From positions 620,001 to 684,000 of the forward strand of contig JARWIR010000091.1 of assembly GCA_029959085.1 (NCBI GenBank): DNA of 64,000 nt, given 5' to 3'. The translations under genes and the position numbers were made by a program. The notes under the pieces are model-generated. The model worked only from the letters and a program-made list of their open reading frames with translations. It did no database searches and had not been told where the DNA came from. The stretch is from Nemophila menziesii. Its lineage: Eukaryota > Streptophyta > Magnoliopsida > Boraginales > Hydrophyllaceae. Shown here one piece after another: positions 47,884 to 59,929 of the stretch (the stretch's first letter is position 1; every line of letters begins with the position of its first letter).

Positions 47884-50800
47884 ATGGAGTATAATGATCA
47901 TAATGATCATAATGATGTTGTGCAGGACAAAACATCACCTTTAGCTCCAATCTCTCATGGTTCTTCATCGTTCATGGATGTGGATTCTGTTTCAGAGACC
48001 ACATTAGACATAAAGGATTCAACAGAAACTAAGACTAACTCCGAAGTTGATCTTAACAAAGAAAGAAAGCATGAATTTAAGGATACCATGGACCTAGACA
48101 AGGGTACTTATCGTGGTGGAAGTAGGGAAGAAAGGTACTTATATATTCCTGAAAAGAACGTTGGTCTTTCACATGGTTATAATCCAGTTGAAGTTGGAAA
48201 GGAAGGCTTTAATGCTGATGAGAAAGACTACTGGGAGGCTCGTAAGTCTCGTGAGGCTATTGAGGATCGAAATAAAAGAAGGAAAGAAAGCAAGCTTAAG
48301 GAGAGGGTTGAGCGAGAAAAAGAAAAAAATGATAGACTATTGGAGAGAAAGGATATGTCTAAAGATAAGGGAAAATTAGAAGTTAAGGTGAAGGAGTGTG
48401 TGAAAAAAGAAGCAGTTGAACATGAAAGCTGCAAAAGTGTTGAAAGAAAAAAGAAAAGTCTGATTCATGAAGAATCGGAAGGGGAAGGTGGTACTAAAAA
48501 GGAAAACGAAAGAGATCATTTTAGCGTTCAACAGCGTAAGAGGAAGCCTCGTCCAAGGAGCAGTCCTCATACAAACCGGGACCCACCTGTTAAATCTTTT
48601 TCCTTGGATAACGAAGGGTGATATTTTCTCCTTTTTCGAAAATACTTTTGTGCGTCATAAATTTATATATTTCATTCATTTTTTTTGGATTTAGTAATTT
48701 AAATCTTTATGGATGAAAATACCAAATGACACGTAGGCCCGATCTATCGTGACACGTTTGTAGTCACATCCTTTCCGTAATGCACCCTTATAATCACACA
48801 TATGTACACACGCGCACATTATTCACAAAGTGAGGATATAAATTAAATTTAGTATAGCCTTGCGCCGCACCTCCTTTTCTAAATCTGTGAAGATCATGTT
48901 AATCCCAGATCTTAATTTTAGTCCTCCAAACTCTGATTCCGAGTAAGAAGCTAAAATTTCGCTCTTCTGGTTCATTTTTGGCCAAATATTTTCTACATTG
49001 TATCATGAGCGTTATGTTAAATTTTGCGATTGCCATTTTTATTTTAGGATTGTTTGATGCCTTTTGAGATCTTGGAGTTGTGTTGATCTTTGTAGAATTT
49101 ACGGCTTAGATAATAATTGTATAAACTGTTTAAGATTTCCTTTAACGGAAGTACTTTTAAAATATAGTAATGGGAAATCCTATACACTGATGTATATCAA
49201 GAGTAACCAATTGAAAATAGCATCAAATATATATGTTACAGGTTGCTATATCAAAGAATTATTTCATTTACATGACATGATTTATTGTGAATTCTTTCCT
49301 ATTAGATCACATAGCTCAGACTCACGATTTGCTTTTTACAAATCTTTTGTGAAAATTGTGTTGATGAAGTACTTTCTAATTTGATCTACTAGATTTTAAA
49401 GCTTTATTAGAAAGAAATCGAGTCTAGATATGATTGGACACATATACTATGATGTTGTAGAATTGACAATCATATTAAATGTAAAGTGCTTATCAGATCT
49501 GGGTTTTTTGACATGCTGTTGAATGCTATATTTTATAAGTTGTTAAAAGGGGTGAAAAGCTGATAATTTTTATTTTGTTTTGCTTCTATGCAGGTCTGAA
49601 GGTAAGCTGTTACTTTGATTCACTTATTTGGAAGTTCTTGTTCAGTTAAAAAACAGGGAGTATTTTTATGCTATTGTCTGAAAACATTTTTTTTTTGTTT
49701 CCTTGTTTGAGTTTCATAAAACTTTACCATACTTCTTGCGCATATAATTCTGATAGGTTTGGCTTCATGCCATGAAGAATAAGGTGTAATATGTTGTACC
49801 TTAAATTTTTAAGTTAATAATGCTAAATTTGATATTTGACATACGTTTCTCCTAAAGTGTATCTCTGAATATTATTATCATTGATATTTTTGCAAGTATA
49901 AACGGTTTTTGTCAATTATATATTCCATCCTTTTAAGTTTTAATTGCATGATAATGTTTCATAAATCTAACGATGGTTAAACAAGATTTAAACATGAATG
50001 TTAAACAGTATACAAAAATCAGTTTCTCGAAAATAGCCAAACAAGTTTTTGAGTTCATATTTGATCATTTGATGTAATTTTTTGTTATATAAACAAGCCT
50101 TTCAGTTGTCTGATGAAATATTTTTATATTATCCTTGCAGGTAATAATCCTGATGCAACAGCCATTATCTACAAAGAAGGTGAATGTTTGCAACATCTCA
50201 CTCAATTATGGGAAGAATATAAATGTAGTAGTGGAGTACCTGTGAACACTAACGAAGGTCCTACTCAAAAAATTCATATACCTTCTGAATTTGCTTGTGC
50301 TACAAATCCCAAAGTAAGATGCGGATATATGCTACTTTTTATTTTAGATTCTAGATATGGTTCTTTAATAATGTTTGATTTCAATTCTAACATGTAATAT
50401 AATTATGTGCCCTTGGTTTGAGTTATTTTTTTTTTTTTATAATCAAAATAAGGCCCTTAGGTTGAGTTTTTAGAATGGTACATGTGCAGGTCCGAGATGC
50501 TCAGATATGGGGGACAGATATATACACCAATGACTCTGATATTGTTGCTGGTATGTAATTTGTGGTTAAGGTTTTAAGAGTTAAAGAATTTCAAATTTAT
50601 TTGTGTAAAAAAAATGAAATGACTAAACACCTTTTTCTTCAGTGCTTATGCATACAGGTTATTTGCGAGTAAGTGCTCATCCACCTGTATCAGCTATTGA
50701 AGAACTACAAGCTACCATCAGAGTGCAACCTCCGCAAAGATGTAAGTTCATATGAATTAATCTGAATTATTATGTGATGTTACCTTTATTTTTTATTTTT

Positions 50801-52059
50801 TGATAAATTTAATGATTCTGCTGAAACCTAAGTTATGTTTTGATATAATTTAGGTTATGCATCTACATTGAGGAACAGTGTGATATCACGTGCCTGGGGA
50901 TCCCCAACCCCTTGTAGTTACCGTGTTGAGAAATGTCGCATTTTTAAGGTACGATCTCTTTTCACATCATCTACTATACATCCTGAGTTTAAATATTTTT
51001 TTTCTTTTTTTCTAATTTTGTGTTGGATAAACTTCAGAAAGGAGGTGGAACCGTTGATCTGGCTCCTGTTCTGAGACCATCATCAATTATGGAATTTACT
51101 CTTGCACCTAAGGTGGCTGCACAACGGACAATCACTACGAGAGCTTCTGCAGCGGTAAAGATCAATACTCAACTTGATTGATATTTCAACCTTATTTTTT
51201 AATTTTTTTTCTTTTTTTTGTGATAATTTGACCTACCCCACTTTTGTACCTTTTATGTTTACTCTGTGTGTATGTGTGTTCAGAATGTGCAGCGTCAGAG
51301 GAGAGCTACTCGTGATGTCAGCATTGTGTTCAACCTATGCCAAGAGCCTTGGTATGTGATTAAACATGTTCTTTCGATTTCTCATTGAATCTAATATTCC
51401 ATATTCTTGAATCGTTTGAGTATATGTTTCAATTATGGTATCATTTGCTTACTGTGTGTTCATCATTGTAATTTTTTGTAGGCTAAAGTACAGCTTAAGT
51501 GTGGTAGCTGATGAAGGTCTAGAGAGGTCGCTTTTTACTTCGTCCCGCTTGAAGAAAGGGGACGCACTATATTGTGAATCTCACATTCACAGGTAATTAA
51601 TTACTAAACTATGAAATCAAGACAATGAAATAAAGAAAGTTCAGAAGGATTTAATTTCTTTTTAATTGATCTCTGAATTATCATGTGAAGGTACGAGCTT
51701 TGCTTTGAAAAAACCAAGGCTGTCCCAGCCAGTACTTCTACTGAAGAACATCCAATGGAGGTGGATGTGTTCCGCTGGTCTTTTTGTAAGAAGCCTCTTC
51801 CCCAGAAGAAAATGATTCAACTGGGCATACCTTTGCCTGGTGAACATGTGGAGGTAACTAATTATAATTTGCATACCGTAACGACTTATAGTGCAATTAA
51901 CTCCAAAAAGATTTATTCGTTTCTGATTGTGTATGGTGGGTTTTGCAGGTTCTTGCGGATAATGTGGAGTTTGATGACATTGAATGGTCATCAACTGGGG
52001 TTGTGATCGGCGGGAAGACATATAATCTTACGCGAGCTATTTTCCTTTCCCCAGTCTAG
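47884..52059 (+). CDS. HDC1-like: HDC1/Rxt3-like histone deacetylase complex subunit, copy C, N-terminus damaged
   Basis: Exons are 47780-48617, 48922-48942, 49594-49601, 50141-50313, 50490-50550, 50643-50741, 50854-50948, 51038-51154, 51284-51351, 51482-51592, 51691-51853 and 51949-52059. The ancestral ATG (47801, MSALPNKR) is followed by a 1-base deletion near 47838 and that frame soon stops. The next in-frame ATG, 47884, opens a continuous 586-residue frame (MEYNDHNDHNDVVQD) lacking the conserved first 28 or so residues. The charged region (RNKRRKESKLKERVEREKE) and the whole Rxt3 domain are present, with changes such as RDAQIWGTDIYT in exon 6 and SFC for SCC in exon 12. The exon-2 donor is GTGATA, weaker than GTGAGA in copy B. 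It could be a functional N-terminally trimmed paralog or an early pseudogene. Confidence 0.7.
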
Positions 52060-54810
52060 CTCTTTAGGGAATATTGTTTTTGTGTTTATTTTCTTGTCAT
52101 TTTAAGATTTATTAGTTTGAGTTTTGTATTGTATTTTACCGTACTTTGAACGTGTGTTGTTGTCAAAATAGTTATGTATGGTTCAGACTATATAAAGTTG
52201 GTTAGTTAGTTAACGGATTGTGTGTTGTTTTTATCCAACTTTTAATTAAAACAGGGATGCATGCCTCTTTGGTGCAGTAACATAGAGATCACAGGGAATT
52301 CTAGTGGCAAGTTTATACCATGAACTAATGATGGGCCATTATGCCCCACCATACAGGGGATTATAGTGTACCTAACCTGTTTGAATTGATGCTTACCTAT
52401 ATTTTTCTTGGGGATTTCTCTGAATTCAAAGATTAGTTTTTAAGCAAATTTAAAAATAAATCTAGTGATAAATTTAATTACTAAAAACCTCCTTCAATAA
52501 TTTTCTTTCTTGAACATAATCATAGACAAAAATATCCTTGTTTAACTTCTAATTATCTTAGTATATAACGGCTAAGGTATTCTCTGTGCTCGAGGACACG
52601 CTGTTTGAGGAAACTATGACAAAAGTTTGTTTAGGGATCCCATTTAAGAATTCATATTCATTGGATCCACATAGTGTAAATCTGAATACTTCCTTTACTG
52701 TTTAGAAGTTGATGTTTATCTGATTGGTCACTGAGTTATGCGACATAGGAAAATATACCCACGTGTTCTAAAGATTAGCATATATACCCATGTGCTATTA
52801 AAGTAATTGTCGGCAAATCATCTCACAAGAATGTGCATTTTATTATTCACCCAAATAAGCAGAAAAAGAGGGTTAAGCAAAGAGTCCCATTTGAAGGTCT
52901 TGCAGACCAGGTATTCAAAGCCAAAGCATTGTTATAACTCGTCTTTGTATTTCGTGTAACAAGGTTTCTGCTTGACAGGCTATAACTAGTAGTGGGGTTT
53001 ATCTAGGAACTTTTCAGAATAGTCATGGCCATACGTGATTCAAAATTCTTAAGGAGTCATTTGGAGAAAAAGTTTCATGTGGAAGATGTTGGCATCTCGA
53101 TGGACTGTAAACATGTTAAACAGAGGTCTATATGTGTTATTACATAGTTTGTTCAACCTTGTTTAGCCATTTTTAGAATTCGATCAAATGAGATATTGCC
53201 GCATAGGGTAATCACACAATTAAGGGATGTATGTGATAGTATGTAGGAGAAAGTTGTTTAAAAAAAATTAACATTTAGAGATACATTTCTTCTTAACTTC
53301 AAATTATATGAATTTTTGCTAGTTTTCCTTACTAGTTTGGTGTCAATTGAATATATTCATAACATCAAAATAATATTAACTAAACCTATAACATTATACC
53401 GAAAAATTAGTCGGTATTGTAACGAAATTAAAAATATATGTATCTAAAAAGAAATTTTCTAGTATACATAGCTCAAAAATGCTATTCGGTGAACGAATCT
53501 GCAGTGCGTATAAACTCAGGCAACGTCTATTCAGCTCCAAGTTTGATACGTCATTTGTTATATACTAATGCAATGCCCAGTCTTATGGTCATAACACTCC
53601 AGTCACCCATCGGATCGGATGTATTTACCGGTCCGTTATGGAAGACCTGCTTTCTCTGTAAAGATATAACAATTTTTAATAAACGTAACCGTCGCTAAAG
53701 ATTGTAAACTTTTGAGTACTTGCTTCGTTCATGCGGAGTTTCGATCAGCAGCAATTTCACTTAAGTTGAAGGGCGTGTAGGGTATAGATGGATTGTTTGG
53801 TTATGAATCAAATACAATAATAACACATATTAACAACTGATCATCAAGATTAAACATCAAAATATATTCATTACAATCAAAAACTGAAATAAAGTGACAC
53901 AATGCTTGTGTATTAGCAAAACAAGACAAAATTACGAATTGTTCCAGTAAAAAAACTTCAAGTAGTCGGTTTGTATTTTGGGCATAACTTTATCATTCAA
54001 TATCGAAATTCGTCAGTTCAAGGTTCTACGGAAAGCCAAAGATGTTGTCGACAACTTTGATATTTGGAGTTTTAAATTATACAGAACAAATCAAGGCCTA
54101 AATTAGGCTAGAAGTTGTTGAACCTGCAACATTGTACTTCTATCTTTTTTTCCTCAACTTTGCTTTAAATTTTTATGTAAATATTCAAATGCATGTAAGG
54201 GCGTCACTGTGAATAGAAATAACTAAACCCATAGAGATATGACCCTCTCAAGCATACCTTTACAGATCGATTAGGTGATGATTCATGACTATATTTTCTC
54301 CACCAACCAATTGTCATCCAATAACTGCCGGAACAGTAGGATTGCAACGGAGCTTAGCAAGAGCCTCATTTATCAACATCAAATGAAGATAAGTAAGATA
54401 TTATATTGAAGCATCGTTACATCCTCAAAGTTTGAGCCATTACCGTGTCCATGATTCCGCAGCTCCAGTTCCTGGTATTACATTAAACATTTCATAAGCA
54501 TGTGAACTATTTCATATATGAAAATTTATATATAAACAAACACTAATCATACGAGATCCTAAGTTTCCTTCAATAACAAAGAGCAAAGTCACAAGACATA
54601 CATGAGTAGAACTTTTTTCCCTCGAATATGTACTGTCATGCATGTTGAACATCATTTTGTTGTTTTGTCAAAGAAATTGAGGGAGCTGGGATTTTCCATA
54701 ATTAGGAAATCCTAGGACAGTCCATCAGATAGGGACAAAGAAGGGGATGAATTATAAAGTGCCAATATTACAAGTAAAAAAAAGGTTACAAATCGCAAAT
54801 TGCACTGTAG
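52060..54810. other. Non-coding flank of block C
   Basis: Colinear with 5926-8690. No gene seen. Confidence 0.7.
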
Positions 54811-54818
54811 GTCCCTAA

Positions 54819-54943
54819 TCATAGTTGAAATTCAAGTGAAGCACCTTCAAATTGTTGTTCAATAAATGCTTGTGCTATCTGAATAAAAAGAGGATCGGAA
54901 GGATCCAGAAGGTAAATACAACACCATCTCGGATCAGCATTAA
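54819..54943 (-). pseudogene. Alpha-N-acetylglucosaminidase (NAGLU) exon fragment, block C
   Basis: The frame reads [30 protein letters not shown] and ends [14 protein letters not shown]. It is closer to the family than the block A copy, which has a 3-base insertion and PSDSLLI instead of PSDPLF. Confidence 0.6.
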
Positions 54944-55249
54944 CATAATAGACACAAAACAATATTTTATTAAGTGCTCTCAATATTATTGAAAGTAAAA
55001 TTATATCTGCTGACAATATAAGGATCTCATACAATGTACGGATAGCATGACAAGAGTAGATAATTTAGGCGCTCAAGAGTAGATAATATCTGATAAACTT
55101 TGTGTATTGGATTATTAACAAACTAAATCATATATTCAAAGAGTCAAATATCTTTATTTTTAATATTTATTATCCCTTTTTTCAAAGTTTGGGAGTTTTT
55201 ATTTTTTTTTGTTCAAATAAAGTTTGGGAGTTTATAATATAGATCTTTG

Positions 55250-55663
55250 TACTTTTTCATGAACGTCAATGATGTGCGGTATTTTTTGTTAGTTTCTACA
55301 TTTAAATAGAAAATTTTCATTTTCCTAAAATGGATTGATTTTCTATAATACTGACAAAGACAAAAGATGAAGTGATCCTTTCTCTATTTATCTGTCATGG
55401 GTTATAAAGGTTTTCACATGTCTCTTGAATAAACTCTTTATTTGTGAACTTCTTTCAGTTTCATCTTAAGTGTGAGAAGATAAAACCTAATTACTACTTT
55501 GTGGACGTAAAGTTAGAGAATCAATTAAAGGAATCATGGATGTTTTATCTCCTTTTAATTCGAGCTATCACTCGACAAAGATAAAAATGAGAAATTTGAA
55601 GATATTAATCTTATGATTATGTTCAAACTCTTTTAGTAGTATTGCAAGAACACCACATGAACC
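55250..55663. other. Empty target sites of LINE A and LINE B
   Basis: TACTTTTTCATGAACGTC (about 55250-55267) corresponds to the LINE A junction. AAGAACACCACATGAACC (about 55648) corresponds to the LINE B target, present once. The sequence between them matches 15732-16109, except for an extra 25-30 bp (TCCTTTCTCTATTTATCTGT) near 55376. Confidence 0.85.
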
Positions 55664-56373
55664 AATTGGGCCAATTTGTATTTCTTGAAAAACAAGTGTA
55701 TATGGACCATTCTAATTGTCAAGGATACTAGTTGGATATGAATTTTTTACCCCTATCAATTCAACATCTTGTGTGGGCCACAACCCATTAAGCAAGTAAT
55801 ATTTAGGCATGATAACTGATAATCACAAGGCAATTTTACAAATGGTTTATATATGATTATCTGGATTTCAATTATAAGGTTGCTGTTATCATTGGAGAAA
55901 ATACTTAGGAAGAGCTGTGACAATTACACTTTTGTGTGTCCATCCAAGATTCAAGGGCACTCAACCCTCCGTTCAGAAGATGAAATTAATGGCACCTGTA
56001 TGCGATGTGAATCTATTTTCCATAGGTAACATTGTATAAAGTAATCTGGTTAAAAAATCCTTACCTAAAATACAATTTTATTACGTAGTTGGCCGTTTAT
56101 TATTGGCATGTTACTAGATATAGACAGTTAGTTTGGGGCATTCTCTCCAACCCCCGATTCATTTATAGCCATTTTGGTTGTCAAAGTAGGGATAATCTAT
56201 TTCTGACTGTACTTTTACTCTTCAAATTGAAGATTGAGCCTTTGTTTATCACTTGTTTACTCTTGTTTTGACAAATGAGATAGTATTATGATTTTCTTGT
56301 AGAATATGGTGGATGATGGTGATCTCCGATCCATTATTATTACATTGTTTTGGGAGTTTCTTTATATTTTAGG
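55664..56373. other. Non-coding segment of block C
   Basis: Colinear with 22728-23439; nothing coding. Confidence 0.65.
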
Positions 56374-56886
56374 ATGAAGTTGAACACGGATGGTAGTTGT
56401 AACAAATAGCGGAGGGAAGGTGGAGGTGGGGGTGTAGTCAGGGATGAAAATGGAACTTTGATTAGAGGATTTTCGATGAGGATTGAATCTGGGTCGCCAG
56501 AGGTGGTAGAGATAATTGCGCTCTGTGAAGGGCTTAGAATGATTGAAGAAATGCGACTAAGGGAGGTAACTGTGGAAGTGGATTCTTGGGTAGTAGCAGA
56601 CCTAGTTTGTAATGGGGACAAGAATAAAGGGTCAGCGGCAGCATGGGTAAATCAGATTCGGGAGATTTTGGCGCGTAATAGCTTGTTTACGCTTAAGTAT
56701 ATTTATCGGGAGGCGAATGCTTGTGCAGACTGGTTGGAGCATGTTGGATTGAAACAAGCGGATAGATATCATGTGTATTAAGACCCACCTAATAGGATTT
56801 GGAGTTCTCTTACGCGTGATAGGATGAGATGGAAGTCTCCTAGGATGATATTTAGTCCAAAATTGCTAGATTATGTTCTTCGATAG
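56374..56886 (+). pseudogene. LINE-type RNase H domain fragment, block C
   Basis: 171 codons colinear with 23440-23952: MKLNTDGSC, GGVVRDENGT, EVDSWVVADLV, YIYREANACADW. It shares the stop at codon 12, keeps Gly-Thr where the A copy has its second stop, and has its own TAA after DRYHVY. Confidence 0.75.
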
Positions 56887-56919
56887 TATTTCATGATCCA
56901 TTATAGGTCTTCTTGTAAA

Positions 56920-56923
<4 letters not shown>

Positions 56924-57007
<84 letters not shown>
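56924..57007. repeat. (TA)42 microsatellite
   Basis: 84 bases of perfect TA. Block A has only AAAAAAAATATA at the same place (about 23986-23998). Confidence 0.95.
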
Positions 57008-57010
<3 letters not shown>

Positions 57011-57529
57011 TTACCCTTGTACAATGGGCCGTTTGACAACTTACCCCCATTATTAAAAATGGTAGTGGTTATCCACTATTATTGGTTTCGTGACTCATTA
57101 CCCCTATTAACGGGAATCGTAAAAAATCGCCGTTAGTTGGTCATGTGTGCGAATTATTTTTTTTAAAATTAAAAAATTGATTTTATGTTTAATAAAAATT
57201 ACCCATTAATTAACAAGGGTATATTTGGTAGTTCCTAATCACCTATACTATATATACACAAATTTAAAATAAAAATAATAAAACATAATCGGATAAGAAT
57301 TCCGATTAATTGGAAAAAATTGAAGAACCCTAATTTATAAATATGAAATGTTTGTAACGCTTAATTCATTTGTTCAAGAAGGTGGGCTAAGGAATGAACC
57401 GGGTCCTATGAATGGTTGTAGTATACCATGGAACTGGTCTAGAATCCATCATAGAGGAAAATCATTTCTTGATAGTGTCGGGAGAAGTAATATCGGAAAA
57501 ATGGTTTATCCAATTCAAGATTAAAAAAA

Positions 57530-57707
57530 AGGTAATACTTCCATCTAATATTGGATGGTACAATATATAAATCATGGTCATTGAATATAATAACAAGATC
57601 ATGTCTATAGATTAGTGTATGTGATTTTTAAAACATGGGACATGTGTCATAATATAAATGGCTAAATCTATTATTGGTCCATCTAATATTGAATTGAAAT
57701 TTTTTTC
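57530..57707. mobile_element. 178-bp insertion with 9-bp target duplication
   Basis: Flanked by TTAAAAAAA at 57521-57529 and 57708-57716. Block A has the empty site (AAGATTAAAAAAAATGG, about 24506). Inside, CCATCTAATATTG occurs near both ends in direct orientation. No inverted ends were recognised. Confidence 0.65.
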
Positions 57708-58194
57708 TTAAAAAAATGGTCTTAATCTTCCTGATATGCATGTAATACCCATTTTCGTTCTTCTCCATCACAACATAGCCACCAAGAACCACCTCCGCAA
57801 TCTTCGATCTCCAAGCAGATCTTCGACATCAACACAGCAACGACCCACCATCACAACCCATCGACGCCGACTTCCGACATCAACACATCAGCGCCTCCAT
57901 CTTCCGACCCAACCCATCACCATCGGCATCGATCCAACACACAAGAAACCAGCCCATTCCCATCAGCCGCGAATCATCTCCGAGCAAATCTCTGACCCAC
58001 CACGTTCGAGCCCATGTCCGACCAACAACAGCAAACCGTTCGAGCCCAAGCCCAACTAGCAGCAACCCGTTCGAGCGCGACTTCTTTTCTTCTCCATCAA
58101 AAACCCCGAGCGACACCACCACTATTTCGCCGTGACGGCCTCGTTCGAATCAGGCCCACCGCGGAGCCCATATCCATCAGACCATGGTTCCACA

Positions 58195-58434
58195 TAGGTC
58201 TGCAAACGAACCAATACTCTCGCTAAGGGCTCGAGTTTGAGTTCGCTAAAATTTTGTTTGAGTTCAGCTCGTTAGTTAAACAAACCAAGCTCAAACTTTA
58301 AATCCAGGCTCGTTTACTAAACGAGACAAACTCAAACTTCTATAAGCTCGTGAACAGTTTGATAAGAGCTTGTTAAGAACTCGTTAATAGGTTTGGTAGA
58401 TATATTCAATTAAAATTTATGAATTTTATATGTA

Positions 58435-58470
<36 letters not shown>

Positions 58471-58883
58471 AACTCAAAACTCCGTAAATTTTTTGTATAT
58501 CTAATTAATCATAACTAAAATATTCTATATCTAGTAAGTATATTTTTTTTGTTCAAGTCATATTATGTAATGTGTTGTATATTAGTTTTACTTAACTTCA
58601 TTTTAAATCACAGAAAATGCCAAAAATGTATATATATCATAGAAAAAAACGAGACTTAAATGAGTCTAAAATGAACCAATCCAAGCTGAACTCAAGCTTG
58701 GAAAAAATAAGTTCGCTTAGAGTTTGTTTGAGTTCGGCTCGTTAGTTAACGAACCAAGCTCAAGAAAGCTAAAGTTCGGCTCGGCTCGGTTCAAACTCAA
58801 ACCAAGCTTAAGCCCGCTAAAATATTAGCAAACAAGCTCAAGAAAGCTAAAGTTCGATTCGGCTCGGTTCGTTTGCAGCCCTA
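58195..58883. mobile_element. hAT-like MITE, 689 bp
   Basis: Ends TAGGTCTGCAAACGAACC and, read inward from the right, TAGGGCTGCAAACGAACC. The 8-bp duplication GTTCCACA lies at 58187-58194 and 58884-58891, as expected for the hAT superfamily. Block A has the single uninterrupted GGTTCCACAACTCC (about 25687). Inside are repeated AAGCTCAAGAAAGCTAAAGT segments and a (TG)n(TA)n run at 58436-58470. No transposase. Confidence 0.9.
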
Positions 58884-59077
58884 GTTCCACAACTCCTATC
58901 ATGGTTTGAGACATCTATTTCACTACATCTTTGTCAGACCATGGTTCGAATCAGGTCCTCGTCCTTTGTCTTCTTCTTTCATCTTCTGTCACTAAACAAT
59001 CAACTCCAATGATTTATCAAAGGTTACCGATAATTCCGACCTCTAATTGCTTCTTTTACAAACGAAGACTAAATCGT

Positions 59078-59400
59078 TACTCGTTATCGAAAATCAATAT
59101 ATTAATACAAAATCAACTGCGTTAGTTTATCGGGAGTACTTAACTTCATGAATGGGATAATTAACTCGTGTTGTGGAGATGAGAAGATTATGGTATTCAC
59201 GATGAATTCGAAAGAACAAATTGATCCAAATGTGATGAGACCTGGTAGAATCGATGTTCACATATATTTCCCAATGTTTGATTTCAATTCTTTCAAGAGT
59301 TTAGCGAATAGTTAGTTAGGTATCAAGGAACATAAGTTGTTTCATCAAGTGGAGGAGATTTCTGAAATTAGGTTCTTCATTTCCCCGGAAGAAAATTTTT
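59078..59400 (+). pseudogene. AAA-ATPase (BCS1-like) fragment
   Basis: In successive frames: KSLLVIEN (Walker B-like region), then NFMNGIINSCCGDEKIMVFT, MNSKEQIDPN, MRPGRIDVHIYF (sensor and Arg-finger region). This is the C-terminal half of the AAA domain of the plant BCS1-like ATPase family. There are missing segments and a stop after SLANS. The Walker A motif is not present. It sits inside the inverted-repeat element, which suggests capture. Confidence 0.75.
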
Positions 59401-59929
59401 AGATTAATTTTGTTTTAATTTTGTGTATATATATGTTGGGGAATTATAAAGTACCAATTTTATCCTTGTAAATTATCAGATTTTGTTTATTAAATAAGAT
59501 TTTCGATTTTCTAATTAAAAAAAAATCCGCCCACATTACCAGGACATGACCAACTAACGACGATTTTTAACGGTTTCCGTTAATAAAGGGTGACGAGTCA
59601 CGAAAGCTAATAATGGAGGGTAACCAATATCATTTTCAACTGGAGGGGGTAAATTGTCAATCGGTAGAAGGTAACTGATGGTAAATAAGATGAAGATATG
59701 AAATAAATAAATCTTATAAGTACATATGGCATTGAAAAAATTAAACAATAAATCTAGAGTGGTCCTACTGCTCTTTCTAAGTCTCTTCCCCTGATTATAG
59801 ATGTTAATAACAAAAGGTATATTAGAAAAAAAATCCACAGACTAAAGGCCAATCTCTTGAAATCTTGAAATCACGGGAAGGCCTATTTTGTGTTTTTTCT
59901 TCCACTCATACATTTCCATTTTTTCTTTC

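Larger units (their letters stand above)
57007..59679. mobile_element. Long terminal-inverted-repeat element carrying an AAA-ATPase fragment
   Basis: The first 170 bases (CAGTTACCCTTGTACAATGG ... GTTAGTTGGTCATGTG) are mirrored at 59540-59679 in inverse orientation (CATGACCAACTAACG ... GGTAACTG), with roughly three quarters of positions matching by eye. Inside are a CA/CG-rich stretch (57752-58186), an AAA-ATPase-like fragment (59078-59400) and later insertions at 57530 and 58195. Long inverted repeats around a gene piece are typical of Pack-MULEs; I found no clear target duplication because the left flank is a microsatellite. The element is also present, right-truncated, in block A. Confidence 0.65.
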
